This document shows, piece by piece, positions 46,270 to 55,402 of a DNA stretch of 64,000 nucleotides; position 1 is the stretch's first letter; each line of letters begins with the position of its first letter. A model generated the notes under the pieces. The model made no database searches. It saw only the letters and a list, made by a program, of their open reading frames with translations, and was not told the origin of the DNA. The translations under genes and the position numbers were made by a program. Source of the DNA: Antarctobacter albus (GTDB lineage: Bacteria; Pseudomonadota; Alphaproteobacteria; Rhodobacterales; Rhodobacteraceae); contig NZ_FMZI01000018.1 of assembly GCF_900101505.1 (NCBI RefSeq), positions 36,363-100,362 of the forward strand, given 5' to 3'.

Positions 46270-47034
46270 ATGTCCCAGCTTTTCTCGCTTGCCGACCGAC
46301 GCGCGCTTGTCACCGGATCTTCGCAGGGGATCGGATATGCCCTTGCGCGCGGCCTGGCCGAGGCCGGGGCCAAGATCGTCCTGAACGGGCGCGACGCGGG
46401 CAAGCTGGCCAAGGCCGCCGAGAGCCTGCGCGGCACCGGCGCAACGGTCCATGAACTTGCCTTCGATGCCACAGATCATGATGCCGTGCGCAAGGCCATC
46501 GACGGGTTTGAGGCCGCGCATGGCGCCATCGACATCCTGGTGAACAATGCGGGCATGCAGTACCGCACCCCGCTGGAGGACTTCCCGGCCGAGATGTTCG
46601 AAAAGCTGCTGCAGACCAATGTCGCCAGCGTCTTTCACGTCGGCCAGGCCTGCGCGCGCCACATGATCGGGCGCGGACGTGGCAAGATCATCAACATCGC
46701 CTCGGTCCAGACCGCGCTGGCCCGCCCGGGCATCGCGCCCTACACCACGACCAAGGGCGCCGTCGGCAACCTTACCAAGGGCATGGCGACCGACTGGGCC
46801 CGCCACGGGCTGCAATGCAACGCCATCGCGCCGGGTTATTTCGACACGCCGCTGAACGAGGCGCTGGTCAACGATCCCGAGTTCTCCGCCTGGCTGGAAA
46901 AACGCACCCCCGCGGGCCGCTGGGGCAAGGTCGAGGAACTGGTGGGCGCCTGTGTCTTCCTGTCCTCGGATGCCTCCAGCTTTGTCAACGGGCACACGCT
47001 GTATGTCGATGGCGGCATCACCGCCTCGATCTAG
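46270..47034 (+). CDS. SDR-family oxidoreductase, gluconate 5-dehydrogenase-like
   Basis: A 254-residue short-chain dehydrogenase. Cofactor site TGSSQGIGYALARGL, NNAGMQYRTPLEDF, catalytic Tyr/Lys in YTTTKGAVGNL, and the C-terminal SSFVNGHTLYVDGG. GGAGGAGA precedes the ATG. Divergent from dgoKA by 146 bp, so it may serve a linked sugar-acid pathway. Gluconate 5-dehydrogenase activity is inferred from overall similarity. Confidence 0.88.
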   Translation: MSQLFSLADRRALVTGSSQGIGYALARGLAEAGAKIVLNGRDAGKLAKAAESLRGTGATVHELAFDATDHDAVRKAIDGFEAAHGAIDILVNNAGMQYRTPLEDFPAEMFEKLLQTNVASVFHVGQACARHMIGRGRGKIINIASVQTALARPGIAPYTTTKGAVGNLTKGMATDWARHGLQCNAIAPGYFDTPLNEALVNDPEFSAWLEKRTPAGRWGKVEELVGACVFLSSDASSFVNGHTLYVDGGITASI

Positions 47035-47036
47035 GT

Positions 47037-48077
47037 TCAGGCTGCGGGGAACCGCGCGCGCGTGCGGTTGGCAAAGGCCACCAGAGACAACATCACCGGC
47101 ACCTCGACCAGCACGCCGACGACCGTCGCCAGCGCAGCGCCCGAATTGAGGCCAAAGAGGCTGATGGCGACGGCCACGGCGAGTTCGAAGAAGTTCGACG
47201 TACCGATCATCGCGCAGGGTGCCGCAATCCGGTGCGGCACTTTCAGCGCATAGGCCGCGCCATAGGCCAGCGCGAAGATGCCATAGCTCTGCACAAGGAT
47301 CGGCACGGCAATCAGGACGATGACCAGCGGCCGGGCCAGGATCACCTCTCCTTGCAGGCCAAAGAGAATGGCGACCGTGGCGATCAGCCCAACGACCGAC
47401 CAGGGTTTGACCCTTGCGGTGAACCTCTCGACCGCTTTCTGGCTGCCCAATGCCCGCCGGGTCAGCAGGCCCGCGATCAGCGGCAAGACCACGTAAAGCA
47501 CCGTTGCCAGAACCAGCGTTTCCCAGGGCACGGAAATCTCTGTCACGCCCAGCAGGAAGGCGACGATAGGCGCAAAGGCAAAGACCATGATGATGTCGTT
47601 CACCGACACCTGCACCAGCGTGTAGGTCGCATCGCCCCGGGTCAGCTGCGACCAGACAAAGACCATCGCGGTACAGGGCGCCGCCCCCAGCAGGATCAGA
47701 CCGGCGGTGTATTGCGCGGCATCCTCGGGCGCGATCCAAGGGGCAAAGACATGGTCGAAGAACAGAACCGCCATCAGCGCCATCGTGAAGGGCTTGATCA
47801 GCCAGTTGACCGCCAGCGTCACGATCAGCCCCTTTGGTTGTCGCGCCACGCCGGAAATTGCGCCGAAGTCCACGCCGACCATCATCGGGTAGACCATTGC
47901 CCAGATCAGCACCGCCACAACCAGGTTGATGCTTGCGACCTCGGCCGCCGCGATGGCCTGCACCAGACCGGGCGCCATCACGCCGATGCCCAGGCCCACC
48001 AGCATGGCCAGCGACACCCAGAGGCTGAGATAGCGTTCAAAGGTGCCCATCGCGGGATCCGCGGTTGTTTCGGTCAT
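47037..48077 (-). CDS. acr3: Arsenite efflux transporter, ACR3 family
   Basis: A 346-residue antiporter with ten membrane segments. The ACR3 cysteine site is [19 protein letters not shown], with a second conserved stretch [16 protein letters not shown]. Exports As(III) and perhaps Sb(III). Its ATG overlaps the arsR stop by 4 nt. No arsenate reductase or arsH adjoins it, so the operon as seen covers arsenite only. Convergent with the SDR gene, 2 bp apart. Confidence 0.95.
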   Translation of the reverse strand: MTETTADPAMGTFERYLSLWVSLAMLVGLGIGVMAPGLVQAIAAAEVASINLVVAVLIWAMVYPMMVGVDFGAISGVARQPKGLIVTLAVNWLIKPFTMALMAVLFFDHVFAPWIAPEDAAQYTAGLILLGAAPCTAMVFVWSQLTRGDATYTLVQVSVNDIIMVFAFAPIVAFLLGVTEISVPWETLVLATVLYVVLPLIAGLLTRRALGSQKAVERFTARVKPWSVVGLIATVAILFGLQGEVILARPLVIVLIAVPILVQSYGIFALAYGAAYALKVPHRIAAPCAMIGTSNFFELAVAVAISLFGLNSGAALATVVGVLVEVPVMLSLVAFANRTRARFPAA

Positions 48078-48436
48078 TGGTCAGGCTCCATGTCGGCTGG
48101 CGCCGTCGGCGCACAGGTGATCCGGTCCAGGATCGGTTGGCAGAGGTCGGGCCGACCGCCGCAGCAGTCCTGCATCAGGAAGGACAACAGACCGCGCATC
48201 GCATCGAAATTCGCGAAATAGCGCACCGACCGCCCCTCGCGCAGGGACCGCACAAGCCCCGCCCCGGACAGGATGTTGAGATTGTTGGACAGGGTGTTGG
48301 GTCGGATGTTCAACCGGTCCGCGATCTGGCCCGCGGTCACGCCATCAGGCCCGGCGTTGACCAGCAGGCGGAACACGTCGATCCGCGCGTCATGCGCCAG
48401 GGCGGACAGCGTCGCAATTGCATCCATCTTTTCCAT
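48074..48436 (-). CDS. arsR: ArsR-family arsenite-responsive repressor
   Basis: A 120-residue ArsR/SmtB repressor. Winged helix at about 35-75 ([20 protein letters not shown]) and a C-terminal cysteine cluster [10 protein letters not shown] (91, 92, 99), like the type described in Acidithiobacillus ferrooxidans ArsR rather than the E. coli ELCVCDL site. Start ATG 48436 or 48427. An ATTCGAAT palindrome lies just upstream, suggesting autorepression with acr3. Confidence 0.93.
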   Translation of the reverse strand: MEKMDAIATLSALAHDARIDVFRLLVNAGPDGVTAGQIADRLNIRPNTLSNNLNILSGAGLVRSLREGRSVRYFANFDAMRGLLSFLMQDCCGGRPDLCQPILDRITCAPTAPADMEPDQ

Positions 48437-48447
48437 ATTTCATGTAT

Positions 48448-48455
48448 ATTCGAAT
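48448..48455. promoter_or_regulatory. ATTCGAAT palindrome in the arsR promoter
   Basis: A perfect 8-bp palindrome 12 bp upstream of arsR, within an AT-rich stretch resembling ArsR operators. Likely but unproven ArsR binding site. Confidence 0.5.
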
Positions 48456-48572
48456 TAATGGTGATCGCAAGGGGTCGCCAGCGGGCCTGCCGCCTGGCGG
48501 CGGGATGCCGCGTCGCGCTCGCCCGAAACGAAAAGGGGCCCACGAGGGCCCCGATAAACTGGATGGTCATAT

Positions 48573-48649
48573 TGGTCGGAGTGAGAGGATTCGAACCTCC
48601 GGCCCCTGCCTCCCGAAGACAGTGCTCTACCAGGCTGAGCTACACTCCG
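48573..48649 (-). tRNA. tRNA-Pro, anticodon CGG
   Basis: A 77-nt cloverleaf read on the minus strand from 48649. Acceptor CGGAGTG pairs with CACTCCG; D arm AGCCTGGTAGAG; anticodon arm CTGTC-TTCGGGA-GGCAG puts CGG at 34-36; T arm GGAGG-TTCGAAT-CCTCT. The 3' CCA is encoded (48573-48575). This decodes CCG, a common proline codon in GC-rich genomes. Confidence 0.93.
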
Positions 48650-48693
48650 ACCGTGGCGGGCGGGATAGCCCAGCGCCGGGGCTTTGGCAAGGC

Positions 48694-49668
48694 TCAATCG
48701 TGCGCTTGCCGCGGGTCTTTCGCGCGCGGCGTCCGGTCTTTCCTGAAAAACCGCACACGGGGCACGATCCCGGTCTCGAACCGAGTCCGGGACCGCAGCA
48801 CCGGACGGTTGGTCGAGGATTTTCCGCCTTCGCGCAGCACGATGTAGGTGCCGCTGGCGATGATGATTCCCGCGCCCGCTGCCGTCCAGGTGTCGGGGTA
48901 TTCGTTGAAGAAGACCGCCCCTGTGAAAACCGCCCAGAGGATCTGCGAATACTGCATCGGGGCGACGACCACGGCCTCGCCCGTCTTGTAGGCCATGATG
49001 ACCAGCGCCGAGGCTGCAAACGCCATGACGGACATCAACGCCAGCCCGCCCAGTTCGAGCGCCGGCATCGGCTTGTAGACAAAGGGCAGCGCCGCGCCCA
49101 TGACGATGAAATTCGTCAGGATCGGATAAAGCAGCATGACGACGCTGCGTTCGTCTTGGCCGATCTTGCGCACGATGATCGAGGCCAGGGAGCTGGCAAA
49201 GGCGGCAACCAGCGCCGCCAGGTGCCCCAAGCTCAGCTCTGTTCCGCCGGGGCGCAGCACCACCAGAACGCCGCAGAGACCGACGACCACCGCAATACCG
49301 CGACGCAGACCCACCTGTTCGCCCAGGATGGGAATCGCCAGCAGGGTGATCAGCAGGGGGGCGGCAAAGAGAATCGCATAGACCTGTGCCAACGGCAGAA
49401 CGGAAAAGGCATAAAAGGCCGACAGACCCGTGATGACAGCAGACAGAGTCCGCACCATCAGCCACCAGGGATGCACCGGCCGCAAAGTGCCGGGCTGCGA
49501 TTCGCGGATCAGGATCAGCGTCAGCAGCGGAAAGGAAAACAACCCGCTGAAAAAGACGATCTGCACCGGGCTGTAACTGGCCCCCAGCCACTTCACGATC
49601 ACGTCGTGAAGCGAGAACACCCCGAAAGCGAGCAGCGCCAAAAGGGCGCCTTTGGCGTTGTGAGACAT
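48694..49668 (-). CDS. EamA-family (DMT) membrane transporter (second in window)
   Basis: A 324-residue ten-helix protein with two EamA domains (about 8-140 and 150-285) and a basic, probably disordered C-terminal tail (RSRTRFETGIVPRVRFFRKD). Overall similar to RarD/YdcZ-type exporters. It lies downstream of a hypothetical secreted protein and upstream of tRNA-Pro. Substrate unknown; only distantly similar to the one at 7.3 kb. Confidence 0.82.
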   Translation of the reverse strand: MSHNAKGALLALLAFGVFSLHDVIVKWLGASYSPVQIVFFSGLFSFPLLTLILIRESQPGTLRPVHPWWLMVRTLSAVITGLSAFYAFSVLPLAQVYAILFAAPLLITLLAIPILGEQVGLRRGIAVVVGLCGVLVVLRPGGTELSLGHLAALVAAFASSLASIIVRKIGQDERSVVMLLYPILTNFIVMGAALPFVYKPMPALELGGLALMSVMAFAASALVIMAYKTGEAVVVAPMQYSQILWAVFTGAVFFNEYPDTWTAAGAGIIIASGTYIVLREGGKSSTNRPVLRSRTRFETGIVPRVRFFRKDRTPRAKDPRQAHD

Positions 49669-49767
49669 CCGGAATCCATAAAGCTGAGTCGGTTGGCGCC
49701 GCTTGTTAACGCTATCACAGGATGATTGTGGCTGGAACGCAAGGGGGATGGGCGCAACTTTGCCCGG

Positions 49768-50151
49768 TCAGGGGCAGGGCTGGTCCGTCCAGTCATCGGT
49801 GTTGCCCCGCCAACAGCGTTGACGATGACCAAAGGCAACAAGCTGCCAGCCTCCATCAGCGCGGAGGAACTCGAACCGGCGTTGAAGGGCACGGGTCGAA
49901 TCGTCGGCCAGACCGTCCTCCGTGACCTCGATAACCAGCCGCCCGTCCGTGATCCCTGCGGTCAGGTCCAACCGGGGCAGGCCCTCGCCTTCACCCGGAA
50001 ACCCAAGGACCAGGTCCTGGACAAGGGACATCGGCATGTCCGTCACCTGCGCCGATGGCACACGGAAATCGGAATAGCCGGGCAGGATCTGGACCTCCTC
50101 GGCGACGAGGGGCGACGCAAGGAGGCAGGTGATCAGGGCGGGACGCAACAT
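49768..50151 (-). CDS. Hypothetical exported protein
   Basis: A 127-residue protein with a signal peptide (MLRPALITCLLASPLVAEE) and no known motif in the mature part, which holds two cysteines near the C-terminus (RCWRGNTDDWTDQPC). Start ATG 50151. Follows leuB on the same strand but separated by a 12-bp-stem hairpin. No function assigned. Confidence 0.65.
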   Translation of the reverse strand: MLRPALITCLLASPLVAEEVQILPGYSDFRVPSAQVTDMPMSLVQDLVLGFPGEGEGLPRLDLTAGITDGRLVIEVTEDGLADDSTRALQRRFEFLRADGGWQLVAFGHRQRCWRGNTDDWTDQPCP

Positions 50152-50166
50152 GGGCAGAAACCTTTC

Positions 50167-50195
50167 GGGCCGGACAGGGTGATCCTGTCCGGCCC
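50167..50195 (-). terminator. Strong hairpin after leuB
   Basis: GGGCCGGACAGG (50167-50178) pairs perfectly with CCTGTCCGGCCC (50184-50195) across 5 nt, 28 bp after the leuB stop. No T-run follows, so rho help or processing is possible. Confidence 0.55.
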
Positions 50196-50222
50196 GGGCA
50201 TCCCTGTCGAGACGGGATTTTC

Positions 50223-51326
50223 TTACAGCGAGGCGTCCAGCGCGGCAACGATGGCGTCACCCATCTGGCTGGTCGAAACCGGATCGACGCCTTCTTCGCC
50301 CAGCAGGTCCGCGGTGCGCGCACCGTCGGCCAGCACTTTTTCCACGGCCTGTTCCAGGCGGGTGGCCTCGTCGCCAAGGTCAAAGCTGTAGCGCAGCGCC
50401 ATCGCGAACGACAGGATGCAGGCAATCGGGTTCGCCTTGCCCTGGCCCGCAATGTCGGGCGCCGAGCCGTGCACCGGCTCGTACAGCGCCTTGGGACGGC
50501 CATTCGCCATCGGCGCGCCAAGGCTGGCCGAGGGCAACATGCCAAGGCTGCCGGTCAGCATGGCAGCGGCATCGGACAGCAAGTCGCCGAACAGGTTGTC
50601 GGTCACGATGACGTCGAACTGCTTGGGCCAGCGGCACAGCTGCATGGCGCCCGCATCGGCGTACATGTGGCTCAACTCGACCTCGGGGTAATCCTTGCCG
50701 ACCTCGGTCACCACCTCGCGCCAGAGCACGCCGGATTCCATGACGTTGGCCTTTTCCATCGAGCACAGCTTCTTGTCGCGCTTCATGGCCAGTTCGAACG
50801 CAGAGCGCGCCACGCGGTCGATCTCCGACTCGGTGTAGCGTTGGGTGTTGATGCCCACACGCTCGTTGCCTTCTTCGATGATGCCGCGCGGCTCGCCGAA
50901 ATAGATGCCCGAGGTCAGCTCGCGCACGATCATGATGTCCAGGCCGGCGACCACATCCTTTTTCAGCGACGAGAAATCCGCCAACGCGTCAAAGCACTGG
51001 GCCGGGCGCAGGTTGGCATAGAGGTCCATTTCCTTGCGCAGGCGCAAAAGGCCACGCTCGGGCTTCACGCTGAAATCCAGCACGTCGTATTTCGGGCCGC
51101 CGACGGCGCCCAGAAGGACCGCGTCCACTTCTTGTGCCTTGGCCATCGTGTCATCGTGCAGCGGTGTGCCGTGCGCGTCGTAGGCCGCGCCGCCCACCAG
51201 GTCCTCGGACACATCAAAGGCCAGGTCGCGCTTTGCGCCGTACCAGTCGATGACCTTGCGGACCTCGGCCATGACCTCGGGGCCGATGCCGTCGCCCGGC
51301 AGGATGAGAAGCGAAGGGTTGGACAT
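50223..51326 (-). CDS. leuB: 3-isopropylmalate dehydrogenase
   Basis: A 367-residue NAD-dependent enzyme converting 3-isopropylmalate to 2-oxoisocaproate in leucine synthesis. N-terminus [16 protein letters not shown]; catalytic Tyr/Lys block ([20 protein letters not shown]); metal site [23 protein letters not shown] loop [18 protein letters not shown]. Standard length. Separate from leuCD by 4 kb, all on the minus strand. Confidence 0.97.
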   Translation of the reverse strand: MSNPSLLILPGDGIGPEVMAEVRKVIDWYGAKRDLAFDVSEDLVGGAAYDAHGTPLHDDTMAKAQEVDAVLLGAVGGPKYDVLDFSVKPERGLLRLRKEMDLYANLRPAQCFDALADFSSLKKDVVAGLDIMIVRELTSGIYFGEPRGIIEEGNERVGINTQRYTESEIDRVARSAFELAMKRDKKLCSMEKANVMESGVLWREVVTEVGKDYPEVELSHMYADAGAMQLCRWPKQFDVIVTDNLFGDLLSDAAAMLTGSLGMLPSASLGAPMANGRPKALYEPVHGSAPDIAGQGKANPIACILSFAMALRYSFDLGDEATRLEQAVEKVLADGARTADLLGEEGVDPVSTSQMGDAIVAALDASL

Positions 51327-51386
51327 GGTCGGGCTCTCCTATTCGTGACGTCAGGCCCCTAGCGCGCGGGGGCAGTCTGGTCAATA

Positions 51387-52298
51387 TCACCCCGCCTGTT
51401 GCGGCCCCACATGGGCCGACAGCCCTTCGGCCAGCGCGTCCCAGACCCGGCGGATGCGCGGCGTGTGCCGAACCGCCTCATGCGCCGCCAGCCAGAGCGG
51501 CAGCGTCGGCAGCGGGATCTGTGGCAGCACCCGCTCCACCAGCCGTTCGGCATCGCCAATGTTGCGCTGGGCAAAGCCGATGCCGCAGCCCGCCTTTATC
51601 AACTCCCAGTAGACGGGGTGATGATCGGTGCGGGTGGCGAACCAGTCCCGCTGTGCCTCCACGCCCATCTCGCGCATGCCGCGCAGGATCAGGTCAGAGC
51701 GGTCATACCCGACCAGATCATGGTTCAGGAACGCCTCGAAAGTCTCCGGCCGCCCCCGGCGCGCGATGTAGGATTTCGCCCCGTAGAGCCCCAATTCCAG
51801 TTCGCCCAGGTGACGCGTGACGATGTCCAGCTGTTCGCTGCGATACATCCGCACGGCGATATCGGCCTCGCGGTACAAAAGGTTCTCGGACCGGTCCGTG
51901 GGCACCAGGTCGATACTGATCTCCGGCTCTTCCTCGCGCAGTTTCGCAAGGATCGGCGGCAGGTGGTATTGCGCGGTAAAGACGCTGGCTGTGACGCGCA
52001 CGGGGCCTGAGAGCGTCTCTGCCCGGCCCGCAGCGGCCAGGCTCAGCCCCCGCATGCCCTCGGCCATGCGCTGCGCATGGGGCAGCAGGTCGGCGCCCGC
52101 CTCGCTGAGCGCCAGTCCGCGCGGCTGGCGGCGGAACAGCTCCAACCCCAGTGTGGTCTCGATCTGGCGGACCTGCCGTCCGGCGGTCGGTTGCGAGATT
52201 CCCAGACGCCGCGCCGCCTCTGACAGTGATCCGGTTTCGGCCACGGTCAGGAAGGTCTGGACCAGCGACCAGTCAAGCTTGGTGACGATTGTATCCAT
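51387..52298 (-). CDS. LysR-family transcriptional regulator
   Basis: A 303-residue LTTR: helix-turn-helix GSLSEAARRLGISQPTAGRQ (about 22-41) and a periplasmic-binding-type effector domain (about 95-295). Divergent from the reductase gene at 52392 with a 93-bp shared region that includes ATTCATGAAT. This is the classic LTTR-target layout, so the reductase is the likely target. Effector unknown. Confidence 0.9.
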   Translation of the reverse strand: MDTIVTKLDWSLVQTFLTVAETGSLSEAARRLGISQPTAGRQVRQIETTLGLELFRRQPRGLALSEAGADLLPHAQRMAEGMRGLSLAAAGRAETLSGPVRVTASVFTAQYHLPPILAKLREEEPEISIDLVPTDRSENLLYREADIAVRMYRSEQLDIVTRHLGELELGLYGAKSYIARRGRPETFEAFLNHDLVGYDRSDLILRGMREMGVEAQRDWFATRTDHHPVYWELIKAGCGIGFAQRNIGDAERLVERVLPQIPLPTLPLWLAAHEAVRHTPRIRRVWDALAEGLSAHVGPQQAG

Positions 52299-52300
52299 TC

Positions 52301-52310
52301 ATTCATGAAT
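52301..52310. promoter_or_regulatory. ATTCATGAAT palindrome between lysR and its divergent target
   Basis: A perfect 10-bp palindrome 3 bp from the lysR start within the shared 93-bp region. LysR sites are usually T-N11-A; this is a candidate recognition element, supported only by position and symmetry. Confidence 0.4.
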
Positions 52311-52391
52311 ACATGAGCTGCGCATTCTGGCAATTCCTCGAATCTGATGAATGGGGCACACTTGGGGGCAAGTGAGATGGAGGATGGTCAG

Positions 52392-53315
52392 ATGACGGGC
52401 AATGTGCTGATCCTGGGCGGCAGCGGGCGGTTCGGACGCAACGCGGCAGAGGCCTTCTGGAACGCGGGTTGGCGGGTTGTGCTGTTCGACCGCGAACAGG
52501 ACGACCTGGCGCAAGCGGCACAGGGGATGGATATTATCGTGAACGGCTGGAACCCGGCCTACACGGACTGGGCCACGCAGATACCACGCCTGACCGAACA
52601 GGTAATCGCGGCGGCGCGCACTTCTGGCGCGACGGTTATCCTGCCCGGCAACGTCTATGTCTTCGGCAAGGAGGCGCCGGAGGGGTTTGGGCCCGAAGTC
52701 GCCCACGCGGCCCGGAACCCCCTTGGCCGCGTGCGGATCGAGATGGAGCAGACCTACCGCGATGCGGGTATCCCCGTGATCCTTTTGCGAGCCGGGGACT
52801 TCCTGGATACCGCGGCCTCCGGCAACTGGTTCGACCTGCAGATGGCGCCCTCGCTTAAGAAGGGCGTGCTGACCTATCCCGGCGACCCGGATGTGCCGCA
52901 TGCCTGGGCCTTCCTGCCCGACATGGCGCGCGCCGCAGTGGCCCTGGCGGAACGGCGCGAGATACTGCCGCGATTCACGGAGGTGAACTTTCCCGGCTAC
53001 ACGCTGACCGGGCAGGACATGGCCAGGCAGATCGGCGAGATCCTGGGACGCGGGGTGAGGGTCAAGCGCATGGCCTGGTGGCCCCTCCGCCTGGCCGCGC
53101 CGGTCTGGCCCTTGGGGGCGAAACTGGTCGAGATGCGCTACCTCTGGGACAAGCCGCACCGCCTGACACATGAAAGTTTCGACGCGCTCCTGCCGGGTTT
53201 TCGGGAAACCCCGGTGGACGAGGCACTGGCCGCCGCCGTGGCGCCAGTGCTCAAGGCAGGGTCAGATCGACCCAGACGAGACCATGCGGCCCAAGATCCG
53301 GCGACGGCGGCGTGA
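52392..53315 (+). CDS. NAD-dependent epimerase/dehydratase-family (SDR) protein
   Basis: A 307-residue extended-SDR protein. The start at ATG 52392 (TGNVLILGGSGRFGRNAAEAF) has GGAGGA 10 bp upstream; an earlier ATG at 52347 is less likely. Cofactor site GGSGRFG; a Tyr-x3-Lys-like block appears as YVFGKEAPEG. Similar to NAD(P)H-binding saccharopine-type or epimerase proteins. Its final 65 bp overlap the convergent endonuclease/exonuclease/phosphatase gene, which is unusual. Probably regulated by the LysR protein. Confidence 0.84.
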   Translation: MTGNVLILGGSGRFGRNAAEAFWNAGWRVVLFDREQDDLAQAAQGMDIIVNGWNPAYTDWATQIPRLTEQVIAAARTSGATVILPGNVYVFGKEAPEGFGPEVAHAARNPLGRVRIEMEQTYRDAGIPVILLRAGDFLDTAASGNWFDLQMAPSLKKGVLTYPGDPDVPHAWAFLPDMARAAVALAERREILPRFTEVNFPGYTLTGQDMARQIGEILGRGVRVKRMAWWPLRLAAPVWPLGAKLVEMRYLWDKPHRLTHESFDALLPGFRETPVDEALAAAVAPVLKAGSDRPRRDHAAQDPATAA

Positions 53316-54198
53316 CTCCGCTGTCGCCGACAGACAGCGCCCGGTCTGGCAGGACATAACTCACCCGCATCGGCCCGGTGCTGTCCCAGGTCACGGTCTC
53401 CGCACCCGGCATCGGATCCTGCAGACGCCCATGTTCCAGCACTCGGCGCGCGGCGTCATGCAGCCCGTTGCCGCGAGCGGGATCAAGGTTGAGATTGCCG
53501 ATCACGACGACGGGCGTATCGGGCGAAGTACCGATCTTTTCATCAAGGACATGGGTCCAAAGCAGAACCTCATCCCGGTTGCGGCGCCCGTTGCGATCCT
53601 CGGGGCCGTCGAAAACCGGCGGTGTGGCCGCAAGCGTCAGCAGCGTCAGCCCCCCGCCCGGCGTTGCCACGCGCAATGCCCAATGCGCGGAACTGGAAAG
53701 GCGCTGCACATCGTGTGCCGGGTCGTCAGAGGCAATCGCGCTGTCCGGAACGTCCTTCCACAACAGCGCGGAGTGATCGACCCACAGGTCCACCGGATAG
53801 CGCGACAGAAGTGCCATACCGCCCTGCCCCGCGAACCAGCCAAAGCCCTGCGCATCGCGCGGACCGCCACGATAGCCGTCCCCGTCGATGTCCAGCCCGG
53901 TCGCCATTCCGGTATTGGGCCGCAAGGCAAAGAGATACGGATAGTGCAGGCCCTGGTCAGCCAGATGGCTGTTCAGCTTTCCCAACGCGACCAGACCGGC
54001 GTCATAGTCGATGTCGGTCAACAGCAGGACGTCAGGCCCGACCGAGATGATCGGCCCGAGGTCCGGCGGCGCCTTTTCCAGGTCGGCCAGCATCAGCCCC
54101 GGCCCCTTGCGGCTGAAATCACCGTGCCAGGTGGCCAGGCGCACCGGGTCGGCACAGGCCGCCCAGGCCACGAGAACGTAGCTGAGAAAGAGGATCAG
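53251..54198 (-). CDS. Endonuclease/exonuclease/phosphatase-family exported protein
   Basis: About 315 residues. The EEP fold is indicated by ATWHGDFSRKGPG, VLLLTDIDYDAG, GMALLSRYPV, and VVVIGNLNLDPARGNGLHDAARR, with the C-terminal V-S-Y-V-L-P. The start is uncertain: no ATG lies at the end of the preceding gene, and CTG 54198 (overlapping that stop) or GTG 54171 are candidates. CTG would give a signal-peptide-like N-terminus (LILFLSYVLVAWAACADP). Probably exported. Overlaps the reductase gene at its 3' end. Confidence 0.78.
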   Translation of the reverse strand: MILFLSYVLVAWAACADPVRLATWHGDFSRKGPGLMLADLEKAPPDLGPIISVGPDVLLLTDIDYDAGLVALGKLNSHLADQGLHYPYLFALRPNTGMATGLDIDGDGYRGGPRDAQGFGWFAGQGGMALLSRYPVDLWVDHSALLWKDVPDSAIASDDPAHDVQRLSSSAHWALRVATPGGGLTLLTLAATPPVFDGPEDRNGRRNRDEVLLWTHVLDEKIGTSPDTPVVVIGNLNLDPARGNGLHDAARRVLEHGRLQDPMPGAETVTWDSTGPMRVSYVLPDRALSVGDSGVTPPSPDLGPHGLVWVDLTLP

Positions 54199-55016
54199 AC
54201 CGCCTGCAGGTCCGCCTGCGCGTAGGCGCGGCGGCGCTTTTCCTCGATCAGGTCGGCAATGCGCATCAGCGCCACCCCCCTCATGATCAAGCTTGCCGGC
54301 AGAAAGGCCCATGCGCTCATCGTCCAGATCAGTGTTTGCGGTTCGGCCCAGGACAAGGACGTCGCATGAACCCCGGCGGCCTTCAGCAGCGCCGGAATCA
54401 AGAATGGCAGCAGGAACCCTAAGGCTACGTTAACGTGGCTGTCCCGGCGCAGGCGCCGCAGGATGTCACCACCTGCGGTAGGGTCGTAGAGCGGCAGGTT
54501 GATCCAGAAATTGAAGGCACCCCGCCCCAGCGGCCAATCCAGGATCCGCACCAGCGCCACGAACAACAGGATCGTGACAAGGGAAATGACATAGGCCAGG
54601 CCTGCCAGCGGACGGATCTCTTCGACCATCGCCTCTCCGGGTACGGCCAGCAGCATCAGGTGCACGGGCGAAAAGGAGAAATCCATCGCCTCACCGATCA
54701 TGCGGCCAAAACCGATCAGACCGTCCGTCAGGGGGGTCGACAGCACCGCGCCCCGGCAGATCAGCGTCAACAGGATCACTGTCAGCGCAAGCGAGAAGAA
54801 ACGGATGCGGTTGAACGGCGGGGCCGAACGGAACTCGATCAGCGAGGGCGCGTCGGCAAGGTATTCGACAAGGGTCAGGATGGCGGCAACGAGGCCGATC
54901 AGGGCGATCATCTGGGTGGTCTCGGCACGGGTTCCCGGCATCAGCAGCGCAGGAGTCGCCACAAGCAATGCAACAAGGAATGCCCGCGCCCCGGCGGCCA
55001 CCATTCGCGTGATCAC
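54195..55016 (-). CDS. Multi-spanning membrane protein of unknown function
   Basis: A 273-residue protein with about six membrane segments (first at 10-30) and basic loops. The C-terminus is a charged helix (LIEEKRRRAYAQADLQAV). It overlaps the EEP gene by 4 nt, so the two are likely co-translated and may act together at the membrane. No recognised family; Roseobacter-restricted as far as I can tell from memory. Confidence 0.72.
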   Translation of the reverse strand: MITRMVAAGARAFLVALLVATPALLMPGTRAETTQMIALIGLVAAILTLVEYLADAPSLIEFRSAPPFNRIRFFSLALTVILLTLICRGAVLSTPLTDGLIGFGRMIGEAMDFSFSPVHLMLLAVPGEAMVEEIRPLAGLAYVISLVTILLFVALVRILDWPLGRGAFNFWINLPLYDPTAGGDILRRLRRDSHVNVALGFLLPFLIPALLKAAGVHATSLSWAEPQTLIWTMSAWAFLPASLIMRGVALMRIADLIEEKRRRAYAQADLQAV

Positions 55017-55222
55017 AGTTCTGCCCTTTCGTTCCGGACGGGAGCGATACGATGCCGCGCCCTTGTTCCATCCCGAGCCCGCACTTTACGGCGGGTTGCC
55101 TCAATCTTGCCCAAGTTTTGCCCCTTTTGCCCAGATCGCTCAAGCATTCAAGGGAGGCTTGCTCAGATTCATGGCCCTTTCGGGGAGGTACTGGTGCGGG
55201 ATTGCATCAATTCCAAGGCACG

Positions 55223-55246
55223 AAAAAGGCGCGTGAAGAACGCGCC
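55223..55246 (-). terminator. Rho-independent terminator downstream of leuD
   Basis: On the minus strand GGCGCGT-N5-ACGCGCC is followed by five T residues. It lies 157 bp past the leuD stop, so the leuCD message may carry a long 3' tail or a separate short RNA ends here. Confidence 0.7.
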
Positions 55247-55362
55247 GCAATATCTTGGGGGAAAAGAAAAATCCGCCACAAGAGGACTGCCCGAAAATCG
55301 GGCCATCCGTTAACCCGGCATTAGCGAGTGTGGCGATCACGACCCCTGGCGGCGCCGGAAAC

Positions 55363-55389
55363 GCCCCCGCCGCGGGCTGCGGCAGGGGC
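55363..55389 (-). terminator. GC-rich hairpin just after leuD
   Basis: GCCCC...GGGGC and GCCGC...GCGGC form a bulged stem 14 bp after the leuD stop. No T-run; may stabilise the message rather than end it. Confidence 0.45.
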
Positions 55390-55402
55390 GAGTCTCATTG
55401 GA

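Larger units (their letters stand above)
55017..55402. other. Intergenic region between membrane-protein gene and leuD
   Basis: This 386-bp gap has no confident gene. It contains a minus-strand terminator with T5 at 55223-55246, a GCCCGA-AAA-TCGGGC hairpin at 55289-55303 and a GC-rich hairpin next to the leuD stop (55363-55389). A short plus-strand frame at 55171 (21 codons) is weak. A leuD 3'-UTR or small RNA is possible. Confidence 0.55.

Noticed and set aside
55052..55324. Plus-strand frame of 90 codons between the membrane protein gene and leuD
   Set aside because: No ribosome site, crosses the minus-strand terminator and has no recognisable features.
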